Assembly (NCBI GenBank): GCA_022496785.1
Contig: SNAP01000006.1
Location: forward strand, 1 to 64,000
DNA length: 64,000 bases
Origin: Marinilabiliaceae bacterium JC040
GTDB taxonomy: Bacteria > Bacteroidota > Bacteroidia > Bacteroidales > Marinifilaceae
Direction: 5' to 3'
In this document: piece by piece, positions 7,333 through 15,512 of the stretch
Layout: every line of letters begins with the position of its first letter
How positions within the stretch are numbered: position 1 is the stretch's first letter
Position numbers and translations under genes: made by a program
Notes under the pieces: model-generated
What the model saw: only the letters and a program-made list of their open reading frames with translations
Database searches by the model: none
What the model was told of the DNA's origin: nothing

Positions 7333-9354
7333 TTATATAGCTGGAGATTCTATACTTCTAAGATATTTGTCTAGATTTTTAGAATAATAGTATAATTCGC
7401 TAGATTGTTTTAATAATCTTTTTGAAGATGAATCTACTGAACGGTAGTATCTTTTGATATTATCAAGTGCTTGATTTATTTCTCTAAGTCCTGGTATAGT
7501 TGGAAGTTTTACTCCTAATTTATTTAAAACAGGCTTAAGAGCTTTTTTAGCAATTTTATTAAGAGGTTTTTTGAATATTCCACCTGCTCCTTTAAGTACT
7601 TTATTTATAGTAAACGATACTCTTTTATAACCAATTTTTTTATTAAGAACTTTATTTATTCCATTTACAGTTGGTTTTATTTTATTTACTGTATGAGATA
7701 CTTTAGAAACAGACTTGGCTGCAGGAACAGCATATTTTTCGTAATTATCTATAATATTACTTGGTTTGTAAATATTATTTAAGTCTTTATCTATATTATT
7801 TGTAGATGAGTTAAGTTTATTTAAGATGCTTTCAATTTTGTCAAGATCTTTTTCTATTGATGTGTATTTTGAAACATCATTTCCAAATTCCTTTATATTA
7901 GTTTTTACATTTTTTAAACTTGAATCTAAGTGCTTCATTTTCTTATCATGATCATTAACGCAGATAGTAATTTTATTTGTAGCAGTTTTACTATTATTAA
8001 GCGAGTGTTCCATTGGACTTAAAATAGGTTTTTGCATACTAGATAATTTACTAGAAACAGGGGCTACGCCTTTATTACAATTATCAACACTGAATTGAGC
8101 TCCTTTACAAACAACACCCACAACAGGAACATAGTTAAAAGGTTCAAGAGCAGAACTTAAGTTTGAAAGATTAGAACTTAAACTAGACATACTACTAGTT
8201 AATCTATTAAGAGCATGTACAGTATTGTAGCTTTTATTGATAGAAGTGTTTACTTTCTTTACTTTACCTTTGAATTTTCTAACCTTTGCAATATATTGCT
8301 TTTTAGAATTATTAATATTACTTATTTTCTCATTTATAATAATATTATGCATTCTGTATATACAATCTTTATATTCTGCAGTCCATTTTAAAGCGATCTC
8401 GTAATTCTTAATTGCTTCTTTATTTTTTCTTCTTCTTTCTAATTTAGTACCAGTTTTGTAATAATGTTCCGTGATCTTAGCAATACATTTTGATTTGTTT
8501 TCTCTTGCATTATTGTTTTCAGAATTCCATTTTATAGATTCAGAATAGCATTTAATAGCTTTTTCCCATTCAGATACACTACTAGATTTTTCAAGATTTA
8601 CTCCTTTTTTTACGTATAAAGAAGAAATAGTTTTCTTCATTTCAAGTTTTCTTTGTGATGCTTGAGTTTCGTTTTGAGCAAAGAATTCAGAACTCTCATA
8701 GAAATGAAATGCTGCTATTGCAGATTCAATATTTTCAATATTTGCAAGACTGTTTGCTTTTTCAAATAGAGTTGTGTAAGCTAATTTTGTAGCTTCATCT
8801 TTAGATATTTCTTTAGGAAGATATGTCTTTATAGCCAAACGGAAATTATGTACTGCTTTTTGATAGTTTTTATCGTTTGTAAATTCTTTTGCTTCTGATA
8901 TTAGAATATTATATGCAGTTTTACGAGCCTCTATTTTTTTTGAAGCATAGTTTATTATTTCAGTATTCCATTTATCTTTTTTTACTGTTAATGGAAGTGC
9001 TATTTTGTTTAGATTATCATATATTTTCACTAAATGACAATACATATTGAATTGTTTGATAGCTTCTTTACTATCATTTGGTTTGTTATTCAAACGCTGT
9101 TTAGCTCTATTTATATCTGTGTCGAAATGTTTTATTATGAATTTTTTAGGACCTTTTGCTTCTGGAGTCTCAATTACTAAGTTTGTTGCAATTTCAATAG
9201 CAGCTAAATATTCTTTATTGGAATGCAATTTTTTCATTTTATGATATTCATCTTTTCCTTGAGATGTTAATCCAGCAGTTCCACAGGAATAAATAAGAAT
9301 ACTTGAAGCTATTAAAGCTGTAATAATAGCTATTGCTTTTGAGAATCTTTTCAT
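7333..9354 (-). CDS. Large TPR/coiled-coil lipoprotein
   Basis: Lipoprotein with lipobox ILIYSC (Cys24). The N-terminal half holds TPR-like helical pairs (EYLAAIEIATNLVIETPEAKG, WEKAIKCYSESIKWNSENNNARENKSKC, NKEAIKNYEIALKWTAEYKDC). The middle, near residues 370-560, is a Ser/Asn-rich coiled-coil-like region with heptad-like spacing, including a small hydrophobic stretch around PFNYVPVVGVVCKG. The C-terminus is a basic helical segment. No enzyme motif is visible. It may be a scaffold on the periplasmic side of the outer membrane. It has its own promoter and terminator, so it is a single-gene unit next to the TPR-AraC regulator. Confidence 0.7.
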   Translation of the reverse strand: MKRFSKAIAIITALIASSILIYSCGTAGLTSQGKDEYHKMKKLHSNKEYLAAIEIATNLVIETPEAKGPKKFIIKHFDTDINRAKQRLNNKPNDSKEAIKQFNMYCHLVKIYDNLNKIALPLTVKKDKWNTEIINYASKKIEARKTAYNILISEAKEFTNDKNYQKAVHNFRLAIKTYLPKEISKDEATKLAYTTLFEKANSLANIENIESAIAAFHFYESSEFFAQNETQASQRKLEMKKTISSLYVKKGVNLEKSSSVSEWEKAIKCYSESIKWNSENNNARENKSKCIAKITEHYYKTGTKLERRRKNKEAIKNYEIALKWTAEYKDCIYRMHNIIINEKISNINNSKKQYIAKVRKFKGKVKKVNTSINKSYNTVHALNRLTSSMSSLSSNLSNLSSALEPFNYVPVVGVVCKGAQFSVDNCNKGVAPVSSKLSSMQKPILSPMEHSLNNSKTATNKITICVNDHDKKMKHLDSSLKNVKTNIKEFGNDVSKYTSIEKDLDKIESILNKLNSSTNNIDKDLNNIYKPSNIIDNYEKYAVPAAKSVSKVSHTVNKIKPTVNGINKVLNKKIGYKRVSFTINKVLKGAGGIFKKPLNKIAKKALKPVLNKLGVKLPTIPGLREINQALDNIKRYYRSVDSSSKRLLKQSSELYYYSKNLDKYLRSIESPAI

Positions 9355-9396
9355 AGTTTAAGTTTTTAGATTAATTAGTATTTAACATTATTGATG

Positions 9397-9404
9397 CAAA
9401 TATA
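9397..9404 (-). promoter_or_regulatory. -7 promoter box for the TPR lipoprotein gene
   Basis: TATATTTG followed by C on the minus strand, 43 bases upstream of the ATG at 9354. Confidence 0.65.
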
Positions 9405-9592
9405 ATTTATTAGAAACCAACTAATGTATTGATTAATAAGCTTTTTAAGTTTTAGGAATTGATATTTAAGTTCTAGGATAGGTAATGTATATGTTTATAT
9501 GATATACTTGTATTTATAGTATGATTTTTATTCTATAGAATATATCCTGATATATATTAATGGAAAATTATTATTTATTTTATGAAAAAGAA

Positions 9593-9600
9593 TATCTTTG
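9593..9600 (+). promoter_or_regulatory. -7 promoter box that decides the start at 9629
   Basis: TATCTTTG lies inside the longest open frame that begins at 9560. A transcript from this box would start near 9607, which excludes the ATG at 9560 and favours the ATGATG at 9629. Confidence 0.7.
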
Positions 9601-9628
9601 TCCCTCAATTATTAATTTTAAACGATAT

Positions 9629-10210
9629 ATGATGAATTTTAAATTTTGTACTTTTATTGAGCCTTTATTAAAGACTATTGATAGTGGTGTTTTTTTTAAG
9701 AAGGTTTTTGCCCTTATCTATGCGATCTTTGGAATATTAGCACTGATTACTCCTTTATATTTCTTATTACCTATAATAAAATATAAAGTATTAAGTTCTG
9801 GTTTTAAGGTTGCATTTTCTGTTATTATTATTTGGATAATATTTGCATTTATTTGTTGGATTGTTTTCCAAATTTTGTGGAATAGAAAAAAGCAATTGAA
9901 AAATTTATGTTCTAAAAATAGTAAGCTTATTGTAGTTCCATTATTAAGTCATTTTATAAAAACTTTTGGAGAGATTTTTGGATTTACATTTGGAATTCTA
10001 GGATTTGTTGTATCAATATTTTACACTTTAGTTTTTAGTGGATTAGGTAGTTATTATTTTATGAGTTTACCTTTTTATAATTTTATCAGTTATGGAGTGG
10101 TTTCTATTATAATCTTTCCTTTTTACGGTTTTATTATTATTGCAATATCTAGAGCTTTTGGAGAACTACTAGAGGCAACTTCAATTATAGCTAATAATAC
10201 AAGTAAGTAA
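9629..10210 (+). CDS. Polytopic membrane protein of unknown function
   Basis: Short inner-membrane protein with about four hydrophobic helices: FALIYAIFGILALITPLYFLL, FSVIIIWIIFAFICWIVF, a long segment FGFTFGILGFVVSIFYTLVF and SIIIFPFYGFIIIAI. The frame is open from 9560, but a promoter -7 box inside it points to the ATG at 9629 (or 9632). No family recognised with certainty. It ends 3 bases before the convergent KAP-type NTPase gene. Confidence 0.65.
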   Translation: MMNFKFCTFIEPLLKTIDSGVFFKKVFALIYAIFGILALITPLYFLLPIIKYKVLSSGFKVAFSVIIIWIIFAFICWIVFQILWNRKKQLKNLCSKNSKLIVVPLLSHFIKTFGEIFGFTFGILGFVVSIFYTLVFSGLGSYYFMSLPFYNFISYGVVSIIIFPFYGFIIIAISRAFGELLEATSIIANNTSK

Positions 10211-10213
10211 TAA

Positions 10214-11410
10214 TCAATATGGAACAATCATATTAACAAAATTTGCTTGTTCCATATTAATACTATATTGAAGTCCTAATGATTTAAGATATATAGCTTT
10301 TGCTATATCAAAATTTATTTTTTCCCCTTTTATATATAGATGTAGTTTATTAGCATCAATAATTCTATTATAGATAATTTCCTCCTTGAATAAATCGATA
10401 TAGAGATCTTTATAGTTTGTTTTTATTTCTTTATTAATGGACTTTATTAGTTCGTTTATATATTCTTTCGAGTCTGTATGATTGTAAATATTAGACTCGG
10501 TATTTTGATTGTAATCTTTTCTTATATATTTATCTATATGTAATGGTGGGATTTTAATACAAACATTAAATAGCTTATCTATTTTATTTCTAACGTTTTC
10601 TTGCAGTAGCTTTTCAGGATATGAATCTTTATATTTGTTAGTTAATTCTTCTTTTAGTCGAACAATATCGATTTTGCAAGCAATATTTACTCTCTTTCTT
10701 ATTGTTTCATTTTCTAGTATATTGTTTAAAGATTTAATTATATTTATTTGTGATTCTAATGATGATTGATCTATATTATCAATTATTAATAATATTCTTG
10801 ATTTTTCATTATTATTTATCCATGTTTTTAGAAGTTTCTCTATATCTTTTTCTATTGCATATTCTAGAGTCATTTTCTTTTCAATAGAAACGTCTTTAAG
10901 ATATTTAGAAATCGTTTTTAATGCTGTTTGAGGTTTATTTATAAATCCTTTTATTAGTTTAATTGTTAAGCTAATAATTACGAGAGTAATTCCATGATGT
11001 TTAAAATGACCCAATAAATCTTTAGAAATAATAGTACATTTATCTAGATATATTATAAGAGCTAAGTATATACCGATTGTACAAAATATTAAAATTATAT
11101 TACTGATTGTGAGAATTGTATTTTTAAAGATATAAAGGAATCTTTTCCTTGCATTTCCATATTCTCTAAATATCCTTTCATAAATATATGCCCATATAGT
11201 ATTCGAATTACTGTATTTATAAGCATTAAAAAATATTGGAATAATATTATTATCTTTTTTAATTGAGAAATGATTATAAACCTTAACTAGAATACTAGAT
11301 TGCCTATTATTTTCTATTCCGCTAATACCTATTATATTCTTATTATTTTTAACCTCATTAATGAGGTATTGAGATATTTTATTATTTGTAGAGAAAAGAC
11401 TAGTATTCAT
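10214..11410 (-). CDS. KAP-family P-loop NTPase homologue with degenerate Walker A
   Basis: Matches the KAP NTPase layout: an N-terminal P-loop region, then two transmembrane helices inserted between Walker A and Walker B (near 97-121 and 140-152), then Walker B RILLIIDNIDQ (Asp211, Asp214). The FNAYKYSN...IWAYIYERIF segment is the usual KAP motif after Walker A. The Walker A itself reads GISGIENNRQSSI (28-40) and lacks the GKS/GKT lysine, so ATP binding may be lost or altered. KAP proteins are membrane-associated NTPases that include phage-exclusion protein PifA. It is alone on its strand; role unknown. Confidence 0.68.
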   Translation of the reverse strand: MNTSLFSTNNKISQYLINEVKNNKNIIGISGIENNRQSSILVKVYNHFSIKKDNNIIPIFFNAYKYSNSNTIWAYIYERIFREYGNARKRFLYIFKNTILTISNIILIFCTIGIYLALIIYLDKCTIISKDLLGHFKHHGITLVIISLTIKLIKGFINKPQTALKTISKYLKDVSIEKKMTLEYAIEKDIEKLLKTWINNNEKSRILLIIDNIDQSSLESQINIIKSLNNILENETIRKRVNIACKIDIVRLKEELTNKYKDSYPEKLLQENVRNKIDKLFNVCIKIPPLHIDKYIRKDYNQNTESNIYNHTDSKEYINELIKSINKEIKTNYKDLYIDLFKEEIIYNRIIDANKLHLYIKGEKINFDIAKAIYLKSLGLQYSINMEQANFVNMIVPY

Positions 11411-11489
11411 ATTTAGTATATTTATATTACTAATATATGAAAAAATCCTATATTAAATTAGTGTAAATTATCTTCTTTAAATATTATAA

Positions 11490-11524
11490 TAAAAAAAAGC
11501 ATCTAAAAATTTTAGATGCTTTTG
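11490..11524 (-). terminator. Terminator after the BACON lipoprotein gene
   Basis: Near-palindromic hairpin with arms AAAAGCATCTAAAA / TTTTAGATGCTTTT. On the minus strand it is followed by a run of T, as expected after the gene at 11545-12720. Confidence 0.82.
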
Positions 11525-11544
11525 GGAATTTATTTGAATTATAT

Positions 11545-12720
11545 CTATCCTTCTTGGTTAACAGTTAATGTTTTCGCTACAGATCTATTGTATCTTCTAA
11601 TAACTTCAACATTTCCAGTTCTTGGAGCTCCTGATGTATTTTCATCTACATATAAAATTATTGTTTTTCTTTCAGCTCCTTTTGTTTGTGTTGTAATTCT
11701 ACTTATCCATTTTGGTAAATTAACTGAAACATCAACATTAGTTTCAACATCAATAAATATTTTACCTCCAATTTCAGCTACATCAAAAGAAGATTTTTCA
11801 ATATTCATTATCTCTTTTGGAAGTTGATATACTACGCATGTTTCTTTAAGGTCACTATTTAAATCGTAGAATGTGATTGTACCACATCTTTCTTTTCTAG
11901 AAGCATTTTCTGAAATAATGAAATTCACCTCTTTTTCAGTAACACCTCTACTCGATAGTTTATTTATCCAATCTACATCAACAGATGTTGCAAATTCAAA
12001 GTTAGAATTTACTCTTACAACTAATTCTTGTTTTTTACAGCTAATTGTTTGTTCATCTCTGTTAAGTGCTAATATTGCACTTCCATCTTGATTTATATCT
12101 ACAGTAGCTGTTTCTTTATCTGTTCTAATGTTAATGTGACCTGTTCTTTTACAGTATTCACTATTTCTTTCTATTTTAAATTCTAATTTTGATGTCTTTT
12201 CTCCAAGGTTTATGATTTGTTTAATCCATCCTTCATATTCTGCAGGAATATCAATATCGTAATCTAAGTTAGTCTTAACATCAACCTGAACTTTACCTCC
12301 AACAAGTGGGACATCAAATTTACTAACTTCAACAGTAATGAAATTACTACATTGTTGAGTTATTCTTAAACTTTTTTTAATATTTTTTGTAGATATAGTA
12401 AAAGTCATTTCTCTTACTTTACCTGAGTTGTTTTTATCTGCTGTTATACTGATAGAATTACTACCTTTCCCACCATTCATAGGAGTTATTTTACACCAGT
12501 TTGCATTTTTTACATCGTTTATAGTTACAAACCAATCTCTATTTGTTGCAAAGTGAACTTTAATGGTATTACTTTGAGCATCGAAAACAGCTCCTTTGTC
12601 AAAGATTTCAACAGAATCGTCACTAATATTAAATTCAACTGGTTCTTCATATACGTATGTACATCCGAACACAACTACAATTAGTAGAAAAAGAAGTAAA
12701 GATGTTATTTGTCTCATCAT
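11545..12720 (-). CDS. Lipoprotein with tandem BACON domains
   Basis: Lipobox VVFGC (Cys20), then three to four BACON-type Ig-like domains. The repeated hallmark is a strand pair such as VPLVGGKVQVDVKTNLDYDI or VAEIGGKIFIDVETNVDVSV, a conserved Trp (for example WIKQI, WINKL, WISRI), and a closing strand with TGHINIRT or TGNVEVI. BACON domains occur in Bacteroidota surface proteins and usually bind or present carbohydrate or mucin-associated ligands; here no enzyme domain is attached. Two ATGs (12720, 12717) are possible. It is monocistronic and ends in a strong terminator. Confidence 0.82.
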   Translation of the reverse strand: MMRQITSLLLFLLIVVVFGCTYVYEEPVEFNISDDSVEIFDKGAVFDAQSNTIKVHFATNRDWFVTINDVKNANWCKITPMNGGKGSNSISITADKNNSGKVREMTFTISTKNIKKSLRITQQCSNFITVEVSKFDVPLVGGKVQVDVKTNLDYDIDIPAEYEGWIKQIINLGEKTSKLEFKIERNSEYCKRTGHINIRTDKETATVDINQDGSAILALNRDEQTISCKKQELVVRVNSNFEFATSVDVDWINKLSSRGVTEKEVNFIISENASRKERCGTITFYDLNSDLKETCVVYQLPKEIMNIEKSSFDVAEIGGKIFIDVETNVDVSVNLPKWISRITTQTKGAERKTIILYVDENTSGAPRTGNVEVIRRYNRSVAKTLTVNQEG

Positions 12721-12945
12721 AATATGTAATTTTAGACCTTAATTCCCAATTAGGTTTTGTTAATACATAAATGTAAGCGTGGGAAAACAATAAGTAATAC
12801 AATTTATGCACATTATAATAGAATTGTATATACTGTATTGAACGCTTTTCATTACATGTTTCTTAAGTAAAACAATGTATTGATATAAATATAATCATTT
12901 TCGGGCATAAAATTAAATAAAATCTTGGATTTATATATTATAAAT

Positions 12946-12992
12946 CAAACTTTTTATACGATTCTATTGTACATATAAATGTAAAAAGTTTG
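12946..12992. repeat. Inverted repeat with 11-bp perfect arms
   Basis: CAAACTTTTTA and its exact reverse complement TAAAAAGTTTG flank a 25-base spacer. No T-run follows on either strand, so it does not read as a simple terminator. It could be a protein-binding site or remnant of a mobile element. Confidence 0.6.
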
Positions 12993-13269
12993 GTCAATCT
13001 ATTTAGAACCCTTGAAAATACAAATACTTTAAACTTTTGTATGTTACAATAAATTTTGTTTTTTTTTTCATCTTTTTGCATATTTTTTTTAATAAATAAT
13101 CATAATACAAAATCTATAAAGTTAAAATCTATTTTTTTATGTATTATCATGAGCTTTTGTTCAGATTTTAACAATTATGATCTTTTTATATATAGATTAT
13201 TTATGCTTATTAATCAAGATATTTTTAAGGCTCTTATGTTTTAAATTTCACAAGTCTACATAATTATTA

Positions 13270-13277
13270 TATATTTG
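13270..13277 (+). promoter_or_regulatory. -7 promoter box for the orphan nuclease gene
   Basis: TATATTTG followed by C; a -33-like TTTC lies 20 bases upstream at 13246. The open frame starts at a TTG inside this box (13275), so translation must begin downstream at the ATG at 13311. Confidence 0.72.
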
Positions 13278-13310
13278 CTGGTATATACATTAACTAAATA
13301 CACTAATTTT

Positions 13311-14366
13311 ATGGACTTATTAAATAAACTTAAAGAATTATCTTCAAGAGTAAATGAATTAAAAGAAAGTATTCAAACAGAGGAGGCAACTAAGAATGCA
13401 TTTATTATGCCTTTTATCCAGATAATGGGATATGATGTTTTCAATCCATTAGAAGTTGTTCCAGAATTCACAGCAGATATAGGTATAAAGAAAAGAGAGA
13501 AAGTAGATTATGCAATTTGTAAAAATGGCAACCCATTAATATTAATAGAATGTAAGCATTGGAAAGAAGATTTACATGTTCACTCTTCTCAATTAAAGCG
13601 TTATTATAATGTTACTAAAGCAAAGTTCGGTGTTCTTACTAATGGAATACGGTATAGATTTTATACCGATTTGGAAGCTGTAAATATAATGGATGATAAA
13701 CCTTTTCTTGAATTTGATATAAGTAATATAAAAGAAAATACTGTAGCAGAACTAAGTAAATTTACCAAAGAGAAATTTGATGTAGAAGAGATAATTAGTA
13801 GTGCGAATATTTTAAAATATTCGATGGCTTTAAAAGAAATAATTACCCGAGAAATGGTTGAACCGTCTGAAGATTTTGTTCGTTTATTTGTAAAACAAAT
13901 ATACAGTGGGAAAGTAACCAAACATGTTATTAAAGATTTTACAGATATAGTAAAAAAGGTGATTAATCAAATTTATAAGGATACAGTAAATGATAGATTG
14001 ACTACAGCTTTAGCTAATGAAGAGGAGGAGGTGATATCTACACCTGTAGAATCTAAGATTATAACTACCGAAGAAGAAATAGAAGGTTTTCATATTGTGA
14101 AATCAATAGTTAGGGAAAATCTTGATATATCAAGAGTAGTGGCAAGGGATAAGCAATCATATTTCGGTATATTGCTTGATGATAATAATAGAAAACCTAT
14201 TTGTAGATTACATTTTAATGGTACTAAAAAATATCTCGGAATTATAAATGTAACGGAAAGTGATAGAACTGAAGAAAAAGTGCAGTTAAATTCTTTAGAT
14301 GATATTTATAATTATTCTAATAGAATTAAATTGACTATAAATTCATATTTAAGTTTAGAACATTAA
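13311..14366 (+). CDS. Orphan HsdR N-terminal-type (PD-(D/E)xK) nuclease-like protein
   Basis: Start moved from a TTG at 13275 to the ATG at 13311 because a promoter box covers the former. The N-terminal part matches the type I restriction HsdR N-terminal fold: AFIMPFIQIMGYDVFNPLEVVPEF, then the PD-(D/E)xK core Asp66 (KVDYAICKNG) and Glu80-Cys-Lys82 (LILIECKHW). The C-terminal part has a separate beta domain (SYFGILLDDNNRKPICRLHFN). There is no helicase motor, and no HsdM or HsdS gene nearby. Proteins like this are widespread as standalone genes; DNA cleavage in defence is an inference, not shown. Confidence 0.8.
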   Translation: MDLLNKLKELSSRVNELKESIQTEEATKNAFIMPFIQIMGYDVFNPLEVVPEFTADIGIKKREKVDYAICKNGNPLILIECKHWKEDLHVHSSQLKRYYNVTKAKFGVLTNGIRYRFYTDLEAVNIMDDKPFLEFDISNIKENTVAELSKFTKEKFDVEEIISSANILKYSMALKEIITREMVEPSEDFVRLFVKQIYSGKVTKHVIKDFTDIVKKVINQIYKDTVNDRLTTALANEEEEVISTPVESKIITTEEEIEGFHIVKSIVRENLDISRVVARDKQSYFGILLDDNNRKPICRLHFNGTKKYLGIINVTESDRTEEKVQLNSLDDIYNYSNRIKLTINSYLSLEH

Positions 14367-14399
14367 TTCTAAATACTTATGTGTATATAATATTGATTT

Positions 14400-14407
14400 T
14401 ATCTTTG
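14400..14407 (+). promoter_or_regulatory. -7 promoter box for the AraC/GyrI regulator
   Basis: TATCTTTG, 34 bases before the ATG at 14442. Confidence 0.65.
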
Positions 14408-14441
14408 TAATCTTTATATAATTACAATATGACAATTTTTT

Positions 14442-15362
14442 ATGAAAAAGAGCGATAAACTGAGATTAGAATATATTAGAAGAATTAATAAAGTAATGGA
14501 TTATATAAATGATAATCTAGAGAATGATTTGAATATTGAGATTTTGTCTCAAAAAGCTTTTTATTCTCAATTTCATTTTCATAGAATATTTTCTGCACTA
14601 GTTGGTGAAACAATAAATCAATATATTAATAGAAAAAGAGTAGAATGTGCTGCTTCTTGCATAATTAAAGGTTATGATTATACTATACAGGAAATTTCAG
14701 AGAAATATGGATTTAAAAGTCCGTCTTCGTTTTCTCGATCGTTTAAAAAACATTATGGGTATAGTGCAACAGAAATGCAAAATATGACATCTACTCAATA
14801 TAGCAAGATATGCCAATTGGAAAGCAATAATGGTAAAAAGGTTTTTACAGTTGAAGATTACATTTGCAATATCGATAAATTATTTAAAGAAATGGATATG
14901 AAAACAAATGTACAAGTAAAAGAAATGCCTGAAATGAGAGTTGCCTATATTAGACATACTGGAGAGTATTCTTTAATAGGATCAAAATTTCATGAATTAT
15001 TTAATTGGGTAAGTAGAAAGAATCTTCTAAACCAAAACACTAAAGCTATTGCAGTTTATCACGATGATCCTAATATAACAGAAATGAAACATGTTAGAAC
15101 TTCTGCGTGTTTTACTGTAGACAAAGAATTTAAGGAAGAAGGAGAAATTGGATCGTTAATAATAAAAAAGGGAAAATATGCTGTAGGTAGATTTGAGATT
15201 GATCAGTCAGAATTTAAGAAAACTTGGGAATATATGTGTGCTTGGACTCTTGATAATGGTTATTTAGAAGGGAATGGAGATTATTATGAAATATATTGTA
15301 ATAATCATGAAGAGCATCCCGAGAAGAAATTTATAGTGGATATTTGTATTCCTGTAAAATAA
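14442..15362 (+). CDS. AraC-family regulator with GyrI-like effector domain
   Basis: Two domains. Residues about 10-115 are an AraC/XylS DNA-binding domain: LNIEILSQKAFYSQFHFHRIFSALVGETINQYINRKR, then IQEISEKYGFKSPSSFSRSFKKHYGYSATEM. Residues about 150-306 are a GyrI-like small-molecule-binding domain (VQVKEMPEMRVAYIRHTGEY, then YAVGRFEIDQSEFKKTWEYMCAWTLDNGY and a final FIVDICIPVK). Proteins of this type (Rob, SoxS-like with a C-terminal GyrI domain) sense hydrophobic or cationic compounds and switch on efflux or detoxification genes. Single-gene unit with promoter and terminator; effector unknown. Confidence 0.88.
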   Translation: MKKSDKLRLEYIRRINKVMDYINDNLENDLNIEILSQKAFYSQFHFHRIFSALVGETINQYINRKRVECAASCIIKGYDYTIQEISEKYGFKSPSSFSRSFKKHYGYSATEMQNMTSTQYSKICQLESNNGKKVFTVEDYICNIDKLFKEMDMKTNVQVKEMPEMRVAYIRHTGEYSLIGSKFHELFNWVSRKNLLNQNTKAIAVYHDDPNITEMKHVRTSACFTVDKEFKEEGEIGSLIIKKGKYAVGRFEIDQSEFKKTWEYMCAWTLDNGYLEGNGDYYEIYCNNHEEHPEKKFIVDICIPVK

Positions 15363-15367
15363 TTTAG

Positions 15368-15400
15368 AAATGGAGTAATAATTATTATTACTCCATTTCT
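15368..15400 (+). terminator. Hairpin terminator after the AraC/GyrI gene
   Basis: Perfect 15-bp inverted repeat AAATGGAGTAATAAT with one central base, 6 bases after the stop codon; the 3' arm ends in TTT. Confidence 0.75.
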
Positions 15401-15470
15401 CATATTGTGATTTTATAAGATTTCTTCGCTTATTAATTTATACTAATTATTTAATTGTTGAGTATTTTCT

Positions 15471-15478
15471 TATCTTTG
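15471..15478 (+). promoter_or_regulatory. -7 promoter box for the alpha/beta hydrolase
   Basis: TATCTTTG, 35 bases before the ATG at 15513 (29 before the alternative ATG at 15507). Confidence 0.65.
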
Positions 15479-15512
15479 AATTATAATAAAGTTGATAATT
15501 AAATAAATGGTT

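Larger units (their letters stand above)
12721..13310. other. Gene-free region between divergent genes
   Basis: About 590 bases of very AT-rich DNA between the BACON gene and the nuclease gene. Seen here: an 11-bp perfect inverted repeat (12946-12992) and a promoter box for the nuclease gene. A 62-codon frame at 13056-13244 is Phe/Leu/Ile-rich and looks like chance. No RNA gene was recognised. Confidence 0.6.

Noticed and set aside
13056-13244. 62-codon open frame in the gap before the nuclease gene
   Set aside because: Phe/Leu/Ile-rich low-complexity product, no promoter of its own, no family, and very AT-rich sequence where such frames arise by chance.
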